Below, in pieces: positions 1-10,540 of a stretch of 64,000 nucleotides of DNA (position 1 is its first letter; each line of letters starts with the position of its first letter). The position numbers and the translations under genes were made by a program. The notes under the pieces were generated by a model, which did no database searches, was not told where the DNA came from, and worked only from the letters and a program-made list of their open reading frames with translations. Source of the DNA: Nostoc commune NIES-4072 (lineage in GTDB: Bacteria; Cyanobacteriota; Cyanobacteriia; Cyanobacteriales; Nostocaceae). The stretch covers positions 5,762,516 to 5,826,515 of the forward strand of contig NZ_BDUD01000001.1 in the NCBI RefSeq assembly GCF_003113895.1. Direction: 5' to 3'.

Positions 1-372
1 TTGAGCAAGAAATAAACCTACTTCTTTGCATAATCTAACTAAAAGTTCGTATTGATAGATACTCCGCACGGGATTACCAGGAAGGTAAGCGCCACCTAAA
101 TCTAGTACGAATGAGCCATTATCTGCCAGTACTCTTTTAAATTCATACGCAAATGGTAAGAACCACTCAATATATTTTTCAGAAGTTTCGTTACCGTATT
201 CTTTTTTTCTTGTTAAAGCAAATGGAGGTGATGTGATAATTAAATTAATACTATTATCGTCAATGAATTTAATAAGTTTAAGGCTATCACCTAAATATGC
301 TGTTCCGTTCTGCTGGGTATAATAGGGATTAAAAATTATTTCTTTTGATGACGTTATTGATTCTTCTTGCAA
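1..372 (-). CDS. DNA methyltransferase, N-terminal part (cut by window start)
   Basis: The reverse strand reads open from the window edge to about position 372 (124 codons). The translation contains ITSPPF, the catalytic motif IV of N4-cytosine/N6-adenine DNA methyltransferases, near residue 45. A conserved-looking stretch with VLDLGGAYLPGNPVRS follows. The family transfers a methyl group from S-adenosylmethionine to an exocyclic amino group of a base. An SPPF version of the motif fits N4-cytosine enzymes best. No ATG or GTG lies at the expected start; an in-frame TTG at 372 follows a TAA stop by two codons and is the only start seen, with no clear Shine-Dalgarno. The C-terminal half lies outside the window, so a restriction partner cannot be judged. 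Confidence 0.7.
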   Translation of the reverse strand, partial: MQEESITSSKEIIFNPYYTQQNGTAYLGDSLKLIKFIDDNSINLIITSPPFALTRKKEYGNETSEKYIEWFLPFAYEFKRVLADNGSFVLDLGGAYLPGNPVRSIYQYELLVRLCKEVGLFLAQ

Positions 373-521
373 GAGTTATAAAATTATCTCGTTTTTTATA
401 GTTATAGCTTGTTTTGATATTGTCTGGATATTTTATTTTAAAAGTGATTTTTTTAACGCAGAGGAACACGAGGGAAGCGCAAAGTAACGCAGAGGGGTAT
501 ATTAACTTTGTATCCATGCTA

Positions 522-1135
<614 letters not shown>

Positions 1136-1245
1136 TTAAGTTTAATTTTAGGCCCTCACTATTTTAGTTTACATCCTTTTAAATTTTTACTTGCTTATAT
1201 GCTCGTAGCCATTTTAAAGACCAACAGTCATTAATGAATGAGTAA

Positions 1246-1277
1246 AAAAATCCCCCACCTTGCGGCAGGGGATTTTT
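1246..1277 (-). terminator. Rho-independent terminator of psaAB
   Basis: Ten-base arms AAAAATCCCC and GGGGATTTTT enclose a 12-nt loop. Read on the minus strand the stem is followed by a T-run. It lies 30 bp after the psaB stop codon, so it most likely ends the psaA-psaB transcript. Confidence 0.85.
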
Positions 1278-1306
1278 ATTACTTACCTACAAAACTAGTA
1301 GCTGAA

Positions 1307-3538
1307 TTAACCAAACTTACCAGCAGTAGAAGCAATCAAGAATGCGGCGTAAGTCAAGACATAGCCAACAGTGAAGTGAGCTAGACCAACTACACGACCT
1401 TGAACAATAGACAGAGCAACGGGCTTATCTTTCCAGCGAACTAGGTTAGCTAGAGGAGTGCGTTCGTGTGCCCAAACAAGGGTTTCAATCAACTCTTGCC
1501 AGTAACCTCTCCAGGAGATTAAGAACATGAAGCCAGTAGCCCAAACTAGGTGTCCAAACAAGAACATCCAAGCCCAGACAGACAGGTTATTCACGCCGTA
1601 GGGGTTGTAACCGTTAATCAACTGAGCAGAGTTAGCCCAGAGGTAATCGCGGAACCAGCCCATGAGATATGTAGAGTTCTCATTAAACTGAGCTACGTTG
1701 CCTTGCCAAATACCTAGATGTTTCCAATGCCAGTAGAACGTAACCCAACCAAGGGTGTTGAGCATCCAGAACGCGGCTAGGTAGAAGGAATCCCAAGCTG
1801 AGATGTCGCAAGTACCGCCACGACCGGGGCCGTCGCAAGGGAAGGCATAGCCGAAGTCCTTTTTATCGGGCATCAGCTTAGAACCACGGGCATCCAAAGC
1901 ACCTTTGACCAAGATCAAGGTGGTGGTGTGCAGACCTAAAGCGATCGCATGGTGTACCAAGAAGTCGCCAGGGCCAATTGTCAAGAACAAGGAGTTAGTA
2001 CCAGCATTGATGGCATCTAACCAGCCTGGTAACCAAACGTTAGCGTAGTTGGGCCATGCTGTATTAGCAATACTATCTGGGTTAGACAACAAGGTGTTTA
2101 AGCCGTACAGTACTTTACCATGAGAAGCTTGGACAAACTGGGCAAACACTGGCTCAATCAGGATTTGCTTTTCAGGAGTACCGAAAGCAACCACTACGTC
2201 GTTGTGGACGTACAAGCTAAGGGTGTGGAAGCCTAAGAAAAGGGATACCCAGCTAAGGTGGGAGATAATCGCTTCTTTGTGCTTCAACACGCGCTCAAGG
2301 ACGTTGCCTTTGTTTTGTTCTGGGTCGTAATCACGTACCCAGAATATAGCTCCGTGAGCAAAAGCACCTAGTATCAGGAAACCAGCAATATATTGATGGT
2401 GCGTGTACAGCGCTGCCTGAGTTGTATAGTCCTTAGCAATAAATGCATAAGGAGGCATGGCGTACATGTGCTGTGCCACCAAAGAGGTGATGGTTCCTAG
2501 AGCAGCTAGGTGAATACCCAACTGGAAGTGCAGTGAATTGTTATAGGTGTCGTACAACCCTTGGTGAGGCAGGTTGAACTGACCTTCGCTCTTGCTACCA
2601 GGTACTAAACCGGATTTGGAGTTCAGCATTTCTTTGATGCTGTGACCAATTCCGAAGTTAGTCCGGTACTGGTGACCGGCAACGATAAAGATAACTGCGA
2701 TCGCTAAGTGGTGATGAGCTATGTCAGTCAGCCACAAAGCTTCTGTCTGGGGATGGAAACCACCCAAGAAAGTCAGAATTGCAGTACCTGCACCTTGAGA
2801 TGTGCTGAATATATGCCCAGGAGTGTCAGGGTTTTGAGCGTAAACGCCCCAGTTGCCTGTAAAGAAAGGTGTCAAACCTGCTGGGTGGGGTGGGGTGGAT
2901 AGGAAGTTATCCCAACCTACGTGCTGTCCGCGAGCTTCGGGGATAGCAACGTGAATTAAGTGACCAGCCCAAGCCAAAGAACTAACACCAAACAAACCTG
3001 CTAAGTGGTGGTTTAGCCGATGTTCAGCACTCTTAAACCATGCCAAGCTAGGACGGTACTTGGGTTGCAAGTGCAGCCAGCCAGCAAACAAGAGGACAGC
3101 CGCGAACAACAACAGGAATACTGAACCTGTGTACAGTTCACTGTTAGTCCGCATACCGATGGTGTACCACCAGTGGTAAACACCAGAGTAGGCAATATTT
3201 ACCGGATTACTAGCGCCAGCTTGGGTAAAAGCTTCGATCGCTGGTTTACCAAAGTGAGGGTCCCAAATCGCGTGGGCGATGGGACGGATATGAAGGGGAT
3301 CTTTAATCCACTGTTCAAAGTTACCTTGCCAGGCTACGTGGAACAGGAGGCTGGATGCCCACAGGAAGATGATTGCCAAGTGACCGAAGTGAGTTGCGAA
3401 AATCTTTTGGTAAAGATTTTCTTCCGTCATGCCATCATGGGTTTCAAAATCGTTGCCTGTAGCGATCGCATACCATATCCGACGAGTCGTCGGATCCTGT
3501 GCGAGATCCTGGCTAAATTTCGGAAATTTCGTCGCCAT
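1307..3538 (-). CDS. psaB: Photosystem I P700 apoprotein A2
   Basis: PsaB forms, with PsaA, the core heterodimer of photosystem I in the thylakoid membrane. It carries half of the P700 special pair, antenna chlorophylls, phylloquinone and half of the FX 4Fe-4S cluster. The 743-residue length and the start [20 protein letters not shown] are typical. The FX loop [12 protein letters not shown] places the two cluster cysteines at residues 568 and 577. Many membrane helices with paired histidines (e.g. [15 protein letters not shown] segments) bind chlorophyll. It lies 127 bp downstream of psaA and is almost certainly cotranscribed with it. Identification is certain. Confidence 0.99.
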   Translation of the reverse strand: MATKFPKFSQDLAQDPTTRRIWYAIATGNDFETHDGMTEENLYQKIFATHFGHLAIIFLWASSLLFHVAWQGNFEQWIKDPLHIRPIAHAIWDPHFGKPAIEAFTQAGASNPVNIAYSGVYHWWYTIGMRTNSELYTGSVFLLLFAAVLLFAGWLHLQPKYRPSLAWFKSAEHRLNHHLAGLFGVSSLAWAGHLIHVAIPEARGQHVGWDNFLSTPPHPAGLTPFFTGNWGVYAQNPDTPGHIFSTSQGAGTAILTFLGGFHPQTEALWLTDIAHHHLAIAVIFIVAGHQYRTNFGIGHSIKEMLNSKSGLVPGSKSEGQFNLPHQGLYDTYNNSLHFQLGIHLAALGTITSLVAQHMYAMPPYAFIAKDYTTQAALYTHHQYIAGFLILGAFAHGAIFWVRDYDPEQNKGNVLERVLKHKEAIISHLSWVSLFLGFHTLSLYVHNDVVVAFGTPEKQILIEPVFAQFVQASHGKVLYGLNTLLSNPDSIANTAWPNYANVWLPGWLDAINAGTNSLFLTIGPGDFLVHHAIALGLHTTTLILVKGALDARGSKLMPDKKDFGYAFPCDGPGRGGTCDISAWDSFYLAAFWMLNTLGWVTFYWHWKHLGIWQGNVAQFNENSTYLMGWFRDYLWANSAQLINGYNPYGVNNLSVWAWMFLFGHLVWATGFMFLISWRGYWQELIETLVWAHERTPLANLVRWKDKPVALSIVQGRVVGLAHFTVGYVLTYAAFLIASTAGKFG

Positions 3539-3665
3539 AGGTTTAATAAATCCTCTGACCTTTAGCCATCAAGTACCAGCCTCTAGAGTCCTGAGTTTTG
3601 AGTTCTAAGTTCCGAGTTTTTTCTCAGCACTCAGCACTCAGCACTCAGCACTCTATAACTGATTG
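3539..3665 (-). repeat. psaA-psaB spacer with CAGCACT heptamer tract
   Basis: The 127-bp spacer between psaA and psaB carries about four tandem copies of the heptamer CAGCACT near 3625-3655, preceded by a degenerate GAGTT(T/C)-rich stretch. This is the short tandemly repeated repetitive sequence type found throughout heterocystous cyanobacterial genomes. It lies inside the transcribed operon. No internal promoter was identified. Confidence 0.7.
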
Positions 3666-5924
3666 CTACCCTACTGAAAGGATGTGTGCATGGAAGAACG
3701 CCCAGGTTGTGGCAATTCCTCCCAAGAGGTAGTGAGCTACCCCTACAGCCCGACCCTGAATAATGCTCAGAGCGCGAGGCTGAATTGCTGGTGCTACCTT
3801 CAGTTTGTTATGCGCCCAAACAATGGACTCAATAAGTTCTTGCCAGTAGCCGCGACCACTGAACAGGAACATCAAGCTGAATGCCCAAACAAAGTGAGCG
3901 CCTAAGAACATGAGTCCATAAGCAGATAGCGCACTGCCGTATGAATTGATGACTTGCGTAGCTTGCGCCCACAAGAAGTCTCGCAACCAACCATTGATGG
4001 TGATGGCGCTTTGGGCAAAGTTACCACCGGTGATGTGAGTCACAACACCATCTGCATCTACGGTTCCCCAGACATCTGATTGCATCTTCCAGCTGAAGTG
4101 GAAAATTGCAATGGATATTGTGTTGTACATCCAGAAAAGTCCGAGGAATACGTGATCCCAACCAGATACTTGACAAGTACCGCCACGACCAGGACCATCG
4201 CAGGGGAAGCGGAAGCCCAGGTTTGCTTTGTCTGGAATCAGACGAGAGCTACGGGCAAACAGTACACCTTTGAGCAGAATTAGGACAGTAACGTGGATTT
4301 GGAATGCGTGAATATGGTGGATTAAGAAGTCCGCCGTACCCAAAGCAATGGGCATCATCGCAACTTTACCGCCTACAGCCAAAATCCCACCACCGAAAGC
4401 ATAGCTAACGGGTTCTAGCGCATTGGGAGCAGTGCCACCAGGAGCTAGGGTGTGGATATTTTGTACCCACTGGGCAAACACTGGCTGCAACTGTATTGCC
4501 GTATCAGAGAACATGTCTTGGGGACGTCCCAAGGCACGCATTGTATCGTTGTGAATGTAAAGTCCAAAGCTATGGAAGCCGAGGAAGATACACACCCAGT
4601 TAAGGTGAGAAATAATCGCATCACGGTGACGAATCACCCGATCTAACAAGTTGTTTTGGTTCACAACTGGATCGTAATCCCGCACCATGAATATGGCAGC
4701 GTGAGCAGCACCGCCGACTATACAGAATGCACCAATCCACATGTGGTGGGTGAAAATGCACAACTGTGTAGCATAATCAGTTGCCAAATATGGATATGGA
4801 GGCATCGCGTACATGTGATGCGCGATGATGATGGTCAGCGAACCCAAGAAGGCTAGGTTAGTAGCCAATTGAGCGTGCCAGGATGTGGTCAGGTTTTCGT
4901 AGAGACCTTTGTGACCTTCACCAGTGAAAGGGCCTTTATGGTTTTCCAGGATCTCTTTAATGCTGTGACCAATACCCCAGTTGGTACGGTACTGGTGACC
5001 AGCAATAATAAAGAGAACTGCGATCGCTAAGTGGTGATGAGCAATGTCAGTCATCCACAAGCCGCCTGTTACTGGGTTTAGACCGCCCTTGAAGGTGAGG
5101 AAGTCAGCATACTGACCCCAGTTCAAGGTGAAGAAAGGTGCTAAACCAGCAGCAAAGCTGGGATACAGCTCGGTCAACAAGTCTTTGTTCAAGATGAACT
5201 CGTGGGGCAAGGGTATGTCTTTGAGAGCAACACCTGCATCCAAAAGCTTGTTAGTCGGTGCGGATACGTGGATTATGTGACCTGCCCATCCCAAGGAACC
5301 ACAACCTAGCAATACTTGCAAGTGGTGATTCAGCATCGACTCCACATTCTGGAACCATTCCAGTTTGGGAGCGCGTTTGTGGTAGTGGAACCAGCCAGCA
5401 AATAGTAATAAGGCTGCTAATACCAAGCCACCGATCGCTGTGCAGTAAAGCTGGAAGGAGTTTGTGATCCCCCAACCGCGCCATACTTGGAACAAACCAG
5501 AGGTGATTTGAATACCGTGGAAACCACCGCCAACATCACCGTTTAAAATGTCTTGTCCAACAATGGGCCAAACGACCTGAGCACTTGGTTTAACGTTCAA
5601 CGGGTCGCTTAACCAAGCTTCGTAGTTAGAAAACTTCGCCCCGTGGAAAATCATCCCGCTCAACCAAACCATTATTACGGCTAAGTGGCCAAAGTGGGCT
5701 GAGAATATCTTGCGGGATATATCTTCTAAATCGCTTGTATGTGTATCAAAATCATGGGCGAGTGCGTGAAGGTTCCAAATCCATGTGGTGGTTTTGGGGC
5801 CTCTGGCTAAGGATCTGTCGAAGTGTCCAGGTTGCGCCCATTTCTCGAATGAGGTTGGAACTGGGTCATTATCGACGATTACTCTTGCCTTTTTTTCCTC
5901 TCGCTCCGGAGGACTTATTGTCAT
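3666..5924 (-). CDS. psaA: Photosystem I P700 apoprotein A1
   Basis: PsaA is the other core subunit of photosystem I and binds P700, A0, A1 and the shared FX cluster in the thylakoid membrane. The 752-residue translation begins [20 protein letters not shown] and contains the FX loop [12 protein letters not shown], with cysteines at residues 575 and 584. The eleven-helix pattern of the family is evident, with chlorophyll-binding HH pairs such as [11 protein letters not shown]. The start is supported by a strong AGGAGG located 4 nt upstream of the ATG. First gene of the psaA-psaB operon. Identification is certain. Confidence 0.99.
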   Translation of the reverse strand: MTISPPEREEKKARVIVDNDPVPTSFEKWAQPGHFDRSLARGPKTTTWIWNLHALAHDFDTHTSDLEDISRKIFSAHFGHLAVIMVWLSGMIFHGAKFSNYEAWLSDPLNVKPSAQVVWPIVGQDILNGDVGGGFHGIQITSGLFQVWRGWGITNSFQLYCTAIGGLVLAALLLFAGWFHYHKRAPKLEWFQNVESMLNHHLQVLLGCGSLGWAGHIIHVSAPTNKLLDAGVALKDIPLPHEFILNKDLLTELYPSFAAGLAPFFTLNWGQYADFLTFKGGLNPVTGGLWMTDIAHHHLAIAVLFIIAGHQYRTNWGIGHSIKEILENHKGPFTGEGHKGLYENLTTSWHAQLATNLAFLGSLTIIIAHHMYAMPPYPYLATDYATQLCIFTHHMWIGAFCIVGGAAHAAIFMVRDYDPVVNQNNLLDRVIRHRDAIISHLNWVCIFLGFHSFGLYIHNDTMRALGRPQDMFSDTAIQLQPVFAQWVQNIHTLAPGGTAPNALEPVSYAFGGGILAVGGKVAMMPIALGTADFLIHHIHAFQIHVTVLILLKGVLFARSSRLIPDKANLGFRFPCDGPGRGGTCQVSGWDHVFLGLFWMYNTISIAIFHFSWKMQSDVWGTVDADGVVTHITGGNFAQSAITINGWLRDFLWAQATQVINSYGSALSAYGLMFLGAHFVWAFSLMFLFSGRGYWQELIESIVWAHNKLKVAPAIQPRALSIIQGRAVGVAHYLLGGIATTWAFFHAHILSVG

Positions 5925-6405
5925 TCGACCTCCTCTCTAGATAAGGAATGAGGAATCATGAATACCACAAAGTTAACCATTACCGCAAATTCCATTTTGC
6001 TGAAGCCGCGATGAAGACCGATGTGGATTGTTGTTTCTCGTTGAATTATAGAGTCTTCACTTGTACTTTGTTGGAGATACTTGGAGATATTTTAACAATA
6101 ATTCAAACTTGCTGAAATATTGCTGGAATTCCTGCCTTAACTGCCTTTTAACTTCAAAGTCTTTGTCCAAAAGTCAATAGATTATCTATTTAATTTACAA
6201 AGAATAACAATTTGCAAATTTTATAGTTTGGCTGTATGAGGCGATGTTCCAGCTTTGGCTGCTATTACTCATGAACATTTGTATCATATTTCCATTTTTG
6301 TAAGTAAAAAGCTGTAAAGAATATGATTCGTTTGATAATTTCCTGAGATACACAAGAAAATTATGGGATTTGAGGCAGATTTCATCTTTTGGGCTATAGT
6401 TCCAG
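5925..6405. other. psaA upstream region (divergent from lipoprotein gene)
   Basis: About 480 bp without a credible gene, lying between the divergently transcribed psaA (minus) and the repeat-rich lipoprotein gene (plus). It must hold the psaA promoter and a leader. It is AT-rich in 6050-6350. No light-response element or -10/-35 pair could be assigned with confidence by eye. Confidence 0.5.
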
Positions 6406-8139
6406 ATGGACAGTTTGAGCCAAAATAATCTGTCAATTGTCGAAGACTATCACTGGGTGCAACGCATGAACTCGTGGCAGAAAAGGGTGTTAGAGAAGCT
6501 CCTCCCTGAGAGGTTTCCCATTTTCAAGTGGGTAATGACATTGTTGCTGGTATTAAGCTTGACCAGTTGTGGCGAGAAAGTCAGTAGCCAAGAAGTATCT
6601 ACTGACTATAGAAATAACCCCCCACAGATTTCTCAAATTTCAAAGCAATTTTCGGAAGTTTCCCCACCATCTGTTATCCAAGAACTGCGGACAATTTTGG
6701 AAGTTTATCAGCCACAAGTGACAATTGTTACTCCACAAGCTGGTGAAGTTCTCCAAGACAACAAAGCCACAGCCAGTTTTCAGGTTAAGGATTTACCAAT
6801 ATTTAAGGATTCACAATTACAACTAGGGCCCCATCTACATGTAATTCTAGATAACCAACCTTATATCCCTGTTTATGACCTGAATCAGCCCTTGGTTTTG
6901 CCAGACTTGTCTCCAGGTACTCATACCTTGCGAGTCTTTGCCTCTCGTCCTTGGCATGAAAGCTTTAAGAATGAAGGCGCTTATGCCCAAACAACATTTC
7001 ACGTCTTCACTAAAACCGACGACAACAACCCAGATCCTAAGTTACCCCTGCTAACTTACAGCCGCCCTCAAAGTAGCTACGGAGCAGAACCAATCTTACT
7101 GGACTTTTACCTAACTAACGCTCCTCTGCACCTAGTTGGCAAAGAAAACCCTAACGATCAATTCAGTGATTGGCGCATCCGCTCCACAATTAATGGTGAA
7201 AGCTTTATTTTCGATCGCTGGCAAGCAGTTTATCTTAAAGGCTTCCATCCAGGAAAAAACTGGGTAAAACTAGAATTTCTTGATAATCAGGGAAATACTG
7301 TCAAAAATGCCTTTAATACTACAGTTAGATTGATTGACTACCAACCAAAGGGTAAAGACACTTTATCAAGAATTGTCAGAGGAGAACTCACAGCAGATGA
7401 GGTGCGCTCCATTGTAGACCAGAATTATAGACTTACACCTAAACCCACACCCACACCATCCGTTGAAAAAACGCCCCAAATACAACCGAAGGTAGAAAAA
7501 CAGCCGATTCCCGAAACTGAAACTTCCAAAGAATCAGAAACAGAGCCAACCAAGCCAGAACAACCAAAATTGGAAGTTCCAACGGTACCATCTCCCACTT
7601 TGTCCCCAACATCGCCAGAAATAATTACGCCTACAATAGAACCTCAGCCAGAGGTAACACCAACTCCTGAATCAACGCCGTTACCTGAAAAAATTGTCCC
7701 TCAGCCTACAAAACCTAGATTTGGCGGATTTTTTAACCGTCGAGCGGGGAAAGTCCCCATCCCACAACCACCAGTTGAGACATCTCCTAGTTTGCCACCC
7801 ACGCTACCAGAGATTATCGAGTCTCCTACACCAGAAGTAATTACACCAACACCAGAGCCACCGCCAGAGGTAACACCAACTCCTGAATCAACGCCGTTAC
7901 CGGAAACAGTTGTCCCTCAGACAACAAAATCTAGATTTGGTGGATTTTTCAACCGTCGAGCTGGTAAAGTCCCCACCCCAAAAGCACCAGTTGAGACATC
8001 TCCTAGTTTGCCACCCACGCTACCAGAGATTATTGAGTCTCCTGCACCAGAAATAATTACGCCATCAGCAGAAACTAAACCAGAGGTAACGTCAATTCCT
8101 GAATCAATACCGTTACCCGAAAAAGGAGAAGTAAAGTAA
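6406..8139 (+). CDS. Repeat-rich proline/threonine/glutamate lipoprotein, unknown function
   Basis: A 577-residue protein of unknown function. A hydrophobic segment ends in the lipobox LTSC, with the lipidated cysteine at residue 55, so export and membrane anchoring are likely. The true start may be the ATG at 6466 (MNSWQKRV), which would give a 34-residue signal peptide. Residues about 75-330 form a folded region with strand-rich sequence (TIVTPQAGEVLQDNKA, LHVILDNQPYIPVYDL). From about residue 345 the protein is a Pro/Thr/Glu linker carrying a 72-residue repeat with the basic patch RFGGFFNRRAGKVP, present twice in full and once in part. The linker probably spans the cell wall. I do not recognise a family with a known function. 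Confidence 0.8.
   Translation: MDSLSQNNLSIVEDYHWVQRMNSWQKRVLEKLLPERFPIFKWVMTLLLVLSLTSCGEKVSSQEVSTDYRNNPPQISQISKQFSEVSPPSVIQELRTILEVYQPQVTIVTPQAGEVLQDNKATASFQVKDLPIFKDSQLQLGPHLHVILDNQPYIPVYDLNQPLVLPDLSPGTHTLRVFASRPWHESFKNEGAYAQTTFHVFTKTDDNNPDPKLPLLTYSRPQSSYGAEPILLDFYLTNAPLHLVGKENPNDQFSDWRIRSTINGESFIFDRWQAVYLKGFHPGKNWVKLEFLDNQGNTVKNAFNTTVRLIDYQPKGKDTLSRIVRGELTADEVRSIVDQNYRLTPKPTPTPSVEKTPQIQPKVEKQPIPETETSKESETEPTKPEQPKLEVPTVPSPTLSPTSPEIITPTIEPQPEVTPTPESTPLPEKIVPQPTKPRFGGFFNRRAGKVPIPQPPVETSPSLPPTLPEIIESPTPEVITPTPEPPPEVTPTPESTPLPETVVPQTTKSRFGGFFNRRAGKVPTPKAPVETSPSLPPTLPEIIESPAPEIITPSAETKPEVTSIPESIPLPEKGEVK
7600..8137 (+). repeat. 216-bp coding tandem repeat (about 2.3 copies)
   Basis: The segment around CCAGAGGTAAC recurs at 7648, 7864 and 8080, a spacing of exactly 216 bp (72 codons). 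The first two units are nearly identical in DNA; the last is partial and more diverged. This indicates a recent in-frame duplication in the linker of the lipoprotein gene. Confidence 0.85.
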
Positions 8140-8162
8140 CTCGTTTATATCGGGAGCAAAAT

Positions 8163-8190
8163 AGGACTTACGCATTGACAAGTAATGCTA
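8163..8190. repeat. Single terminal repeat of the TAGGACTTACGCA family
   Basis: Position 8163 onward begins TAGGACTTACGCA, the same 13-bp end as the 93-bp MITEs at 16307 and 22980. The matching right end is not found nearby, so this is a solo end or a decayed copy. Confidence 0.5.
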
Positions 8191-8325
8191 AACATGCATA
8201 AGTTAAAAACCACATCTCTCGTAGGGGCACAGCAATGCTCATTGGTGTCAACTTAAGCTAGAAATAGCTTAAATCAGCGAACAGTTAACAGTTATAACTG
8301 ATAACTCAAGGCTTGACTTCACCCC

Positions 8326-8345
8326 CCTGGAACTAAAGTTCCAGG
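8326..8345. repeat. Palindrome left of IS copy 1
   Basis: Arms CCTGGAACT and AGTTCCAGG (9 bp, 2-nt loop). It is part of a palindrome cluster that continues on the far side of the insertion sequence (see 10100-10175). The sequence CTAATAGC after it is complementary to GCTATTAG at 10149-10156. Confidence 0.6.
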
Positions 8346-8360
8346 CTAATAGCTAAAGTC

Positions 8361-8366
8361 TACTTA
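8361..8366. repeat. Target-site duplication, left, IS copy 1
   Basis: TACTTA here is repeated directly at 10094-10099, immediately outside the other end of the element. It is a 6-bp duplication made on insertion. Confidence 0.8.
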
Positions 8367-10093
8367 GGGGTTGCTGAAAAAAAAGAAAAGGTTACAGTCT
8401 CTAGATTATCAGACCAAAGAAAGATATTCAGGTGCAAGAGTTGAGGGTAAAATAACCCAAAATCCTTGCATCACCGTGACTAGCAGGACTAAAGTGTGTC
8501 ATTAGTAACCATGTACCGAAAGCAGGAGCAAACTACAATCCCACCAGAAAACTTTGAACTTCCGTTTGAAGGAAAATTATCAGAAGATAATCGTTGGGTA
8601 ATTATGGCTGATTTAATACCGTGGGCGGAATTTGAAGAGGAATATTCTTCATTTTTTTCGGCAGAGATGGGAGCGCCAGCAAAATCATTTCGGGTGGCAT
8701 TAGGCGCATTAATAATCAAAGAAAAACTAGGAATAAGCGACAGAGAAACAGTAGAACAAATTAAAGAAAACCCTTATCTACAGTACTTCATAGGAATATC
8801 ATCTTATATTAATGAAGCTCCATTTGATCCATCTATGCTAGTCCATTTTCGTGAAAGAATTAGTGCAGACTTAGTAAACAAAGTAAATCAAGAAACTGTT
8901 AAAAGGATGCTAGAGACAACATCTTCGACTTTAGCAACTGAATCAACTGAATCAACTGAATCAACTCAAAAAAAAATAGAAGAATTAGAAAAAGAAGATA
9001 ACACGCCGAAAAATCGGGGAAAATTAATATTAGATGCGACTTGTGCGCCAGCAGACATCAGCTATCCAACAGATTTCGAGCTATTAAATCAAGCAAGAAA
9101 ACAGACAGAACGAATAATAGACCTTCTTTATGAACAGATAAAAGGTACATTAGAGAAAAAACCAAGGACTTATCGGGAAATAGCGAGAAAAAACTACTTA
9201 GAAGTCGCTAAAAAACGTCGTGTATCCCAAAAAGATAGGAAAAAAGCGATTAAAAAGCAGCTTCAATATATCAAAAGAAACTTATCTCATATTGACCAGC
9301 TAATCAGATCGGGAGCAACTCTAGAAAAACTAAGTACTAAACAATATAAAATGTTGCTTGTAGTTGTAGAAGTTTATCGTCAACAACTATGGTTGTATGA
9401 AAATAAAAAACAGAGTATTGATGACCGAATCGTTAGTTTAAGCCAACCACATATCCGCCCAATTGTCCGTGGAAAAGCTGGGAAAGCCGTGGAATTTGGG
9501 GCAAAATTATCAGCTAGTTATTTTGATGGGTATGTATTTTTAGACCATATTAGTTGGGATAATTTTAATGAATCAGGAGACTTAAAATCACAAGTAGAAG
9601 CATATAAAAACTATACTGGCTATTATCCAGAATCGGTTCATGTAGATAAAATTTATCGCACAAGAGAGAATAGAGCTTGGTGCAAAGGAAGAGGTATTAT
9701 CATGAGTGGTCCTCCTTTGGGAAGACCACCAGCCAATGTTAGTAAAGAAAAAAAGAAACAAGATTTAGAATCTGAGAGAATTCGTAATTGTATTGAAGGA
9801 AAATTTGGGCAAGCTAAAAGAAGGTTTAGCCTCAATCGAGTGATGGCGAAACTTTCCCACACTTCTGAAACTGCAATTGCTATTACTTTTCTAGTGATGA
9901 ATCTTTCTACTCACCTGTCGCGGGTGTTTTATGCTTTTTTATGTCTATTTTTGAAAACTGCACCTTTTTTGCAGTTCCGTATAACTGAAAATTATGATTT
10001 TATTAGTTATAAACAAGAAAAGCTTATCTTTGATTTTGCTTGAATAACTAGTCAACCCTTAAGATTGCTTTTTCATACTTTTTCAGCAACCCC
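8367..10093 (+). mobile_element. Insertion sequence, copy 1 (1,727 bp)
   Basis: The element starts GGGGTTGCTGAAAAA and ends TTTTTCAGCAACCCC, perfect 15-bp terminal inverted repeats. It is flanked by the 6-bp direct repeat TACTTA. One transposase gene fills most of it. A second copy of the same length lies at 12617-14343 in the opposite orientation. The encoded proteins are identical. Both target duplications fit TANNTA, suggesting target preference. The family is IS5/IS1182-like judging by the transposase; the exact group is not settled. Confidence 0.93.
8496..10043 (+). CDS. IS5/IS1182-like DDE transposase (copy 1)
   Basis: A 515-residue transposase that cuts and joins the ends of the surrounding element. 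An N-terminal DUF772-type domain (GAPAKSFRVALGALIIKEKL, then PYLQYFIG) is followed by a DDE catalytic domain. Candidate acidic residues are D180 (LILDAT), D384 (VHVDKIY) and E434 (IEGKFGQAKRRF). A lysine/arginine-rich stretch at about 225-275 and a short TES repeat at about 150-158 lie between the first two. The listed start is GTG at 8496; ATG at 8511 is an alternative. The reading frame is intact, so the copy may be active. Confidence 0.93.
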   Translation: MSLVTMYRKQEQTTIPPENFELPFEGKLSEDNRWVIMADLIPWAEFEEEYSSFFSAEMGAPAKSFRVALGALIIKEKLGISDRETVEQIKENPYLQYFIGISSYINEAPFDPSMLVHFRERISADLVNKVNQETVKRMLETTSSTLATESTESTESTQKKIEELEKEDNTPKNRGKLILDATCAPADISYPTDFELLNQARKQTERIIDLLYEQIKGTLEKKPRTYREIARKNYLEVAKKRRVSQKDRKKAIKKQLQYIKRNLSHIDQLIRSGATLEKLSTKQYKMLLVVVEVYRQQLWLYENKKQSIDDRIVSLSQPHIRPIVRGKAGKAVEFGAKLSASYFDGYVFLDHISWDNFNESGDLKSQVEAYKNYTGYYPESVHVDKIYRTRENRAWCKGRGIIMSGPPLGRPPANVSKEKKKQDLESERIRNCIEGKFGQAKRRFSLNRVMAKLSHTSETAIAITFLVMNLSTHLSRVFYAFLCLFLKTAPFLQFRITENYDFISYKQEKLIFDFA

Positions 10094-10207
10094 TACTTAA
10101 GTAGACTAAAGATTTTTGGGTATATTTAATAATCAAAAGATTACTTTTGCTATTAGTAAGGAACTGACGTTCCTTGTGGACATGGCTTTGACGCTAAGTT
10201 TACACGT
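10094..10207. repeat. Palindrome-rich element split by IS copy 1
   Basis: The right flank of the insertion starts with TACTTAAGTAGACT. Removing the element and one duplication restores the 18-bp palindrome AGTCTACTTAAGTAGACT. Further right lie GCTATTAG (10149-10156), complementary to CTAATAGC left of the element, and the hairpin AAGGAAC-tgac-GTTCCTT (10158-10175). Before insertion these formed one compact multi-hairpin unit of roughly 200 bp. It could be a structured RNA, a repeat element, or ends of another transposon. Confidence 0.5.
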
Positions 10208-10540
10208 ATGAGCAATGCTTTCTACAGCATGGTCTGTTTACGATCGCAGAAGAAAATTGCGATCGCTACTGAACTTAAAGATAAAAACTGGGTAGTTGTC
10301 CGCATTGCTGATAATGGTTCTGGAATTCCCCCTGATGTTCAAGAAAAAATTTTTGAGACGTTCTTTACTACTAAAGCCAGAGGTGTTGGCACTGGTATGG
10401 GACTTTCGATTAGCCATCAGATTGTAGTCGAGAAACACGGAGGACAACTAATATGTAAGTCTGAGGTGGGTAGTGGTACTGAATTTATCATTTCTCTTCC
10501 GATTCAAAAGCAGCATTTACCCGAAAATGCTCAACTTTAA
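10208..10540 (+). pseudogene. Histidine kinase C-terminal fragment (HATPase domain only)
   Basis: 110 residues covering the ATP-binding part of a two-component sensor kinase. The G1 box DNGSGIPP, the F box FETFFTTKARGVG and the G2 box GTGMGLSIS are all clear, ending FIISLPI. The dimerisation helix with the phosphorylated histidine and all sensor domains are missing. The frame begins at what would be the N box (SNAFYSM). No upstream part is found on the other side of the insertion sequence, so the truncation preceded or accompanied other rearrangement. The 3' end overlaps the convergent glutaminase gene by 24 bp. Probably non-functional. Confidence 0.75.

Noticed and set aside
329..517. 62-codon minus-strand frame overlapping the methyltransferase start
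   Set aside because: It overlaps the conserved methyltransferase reading frame, runs through a CGCAGAGG-type repeat and has no recognisable domain.
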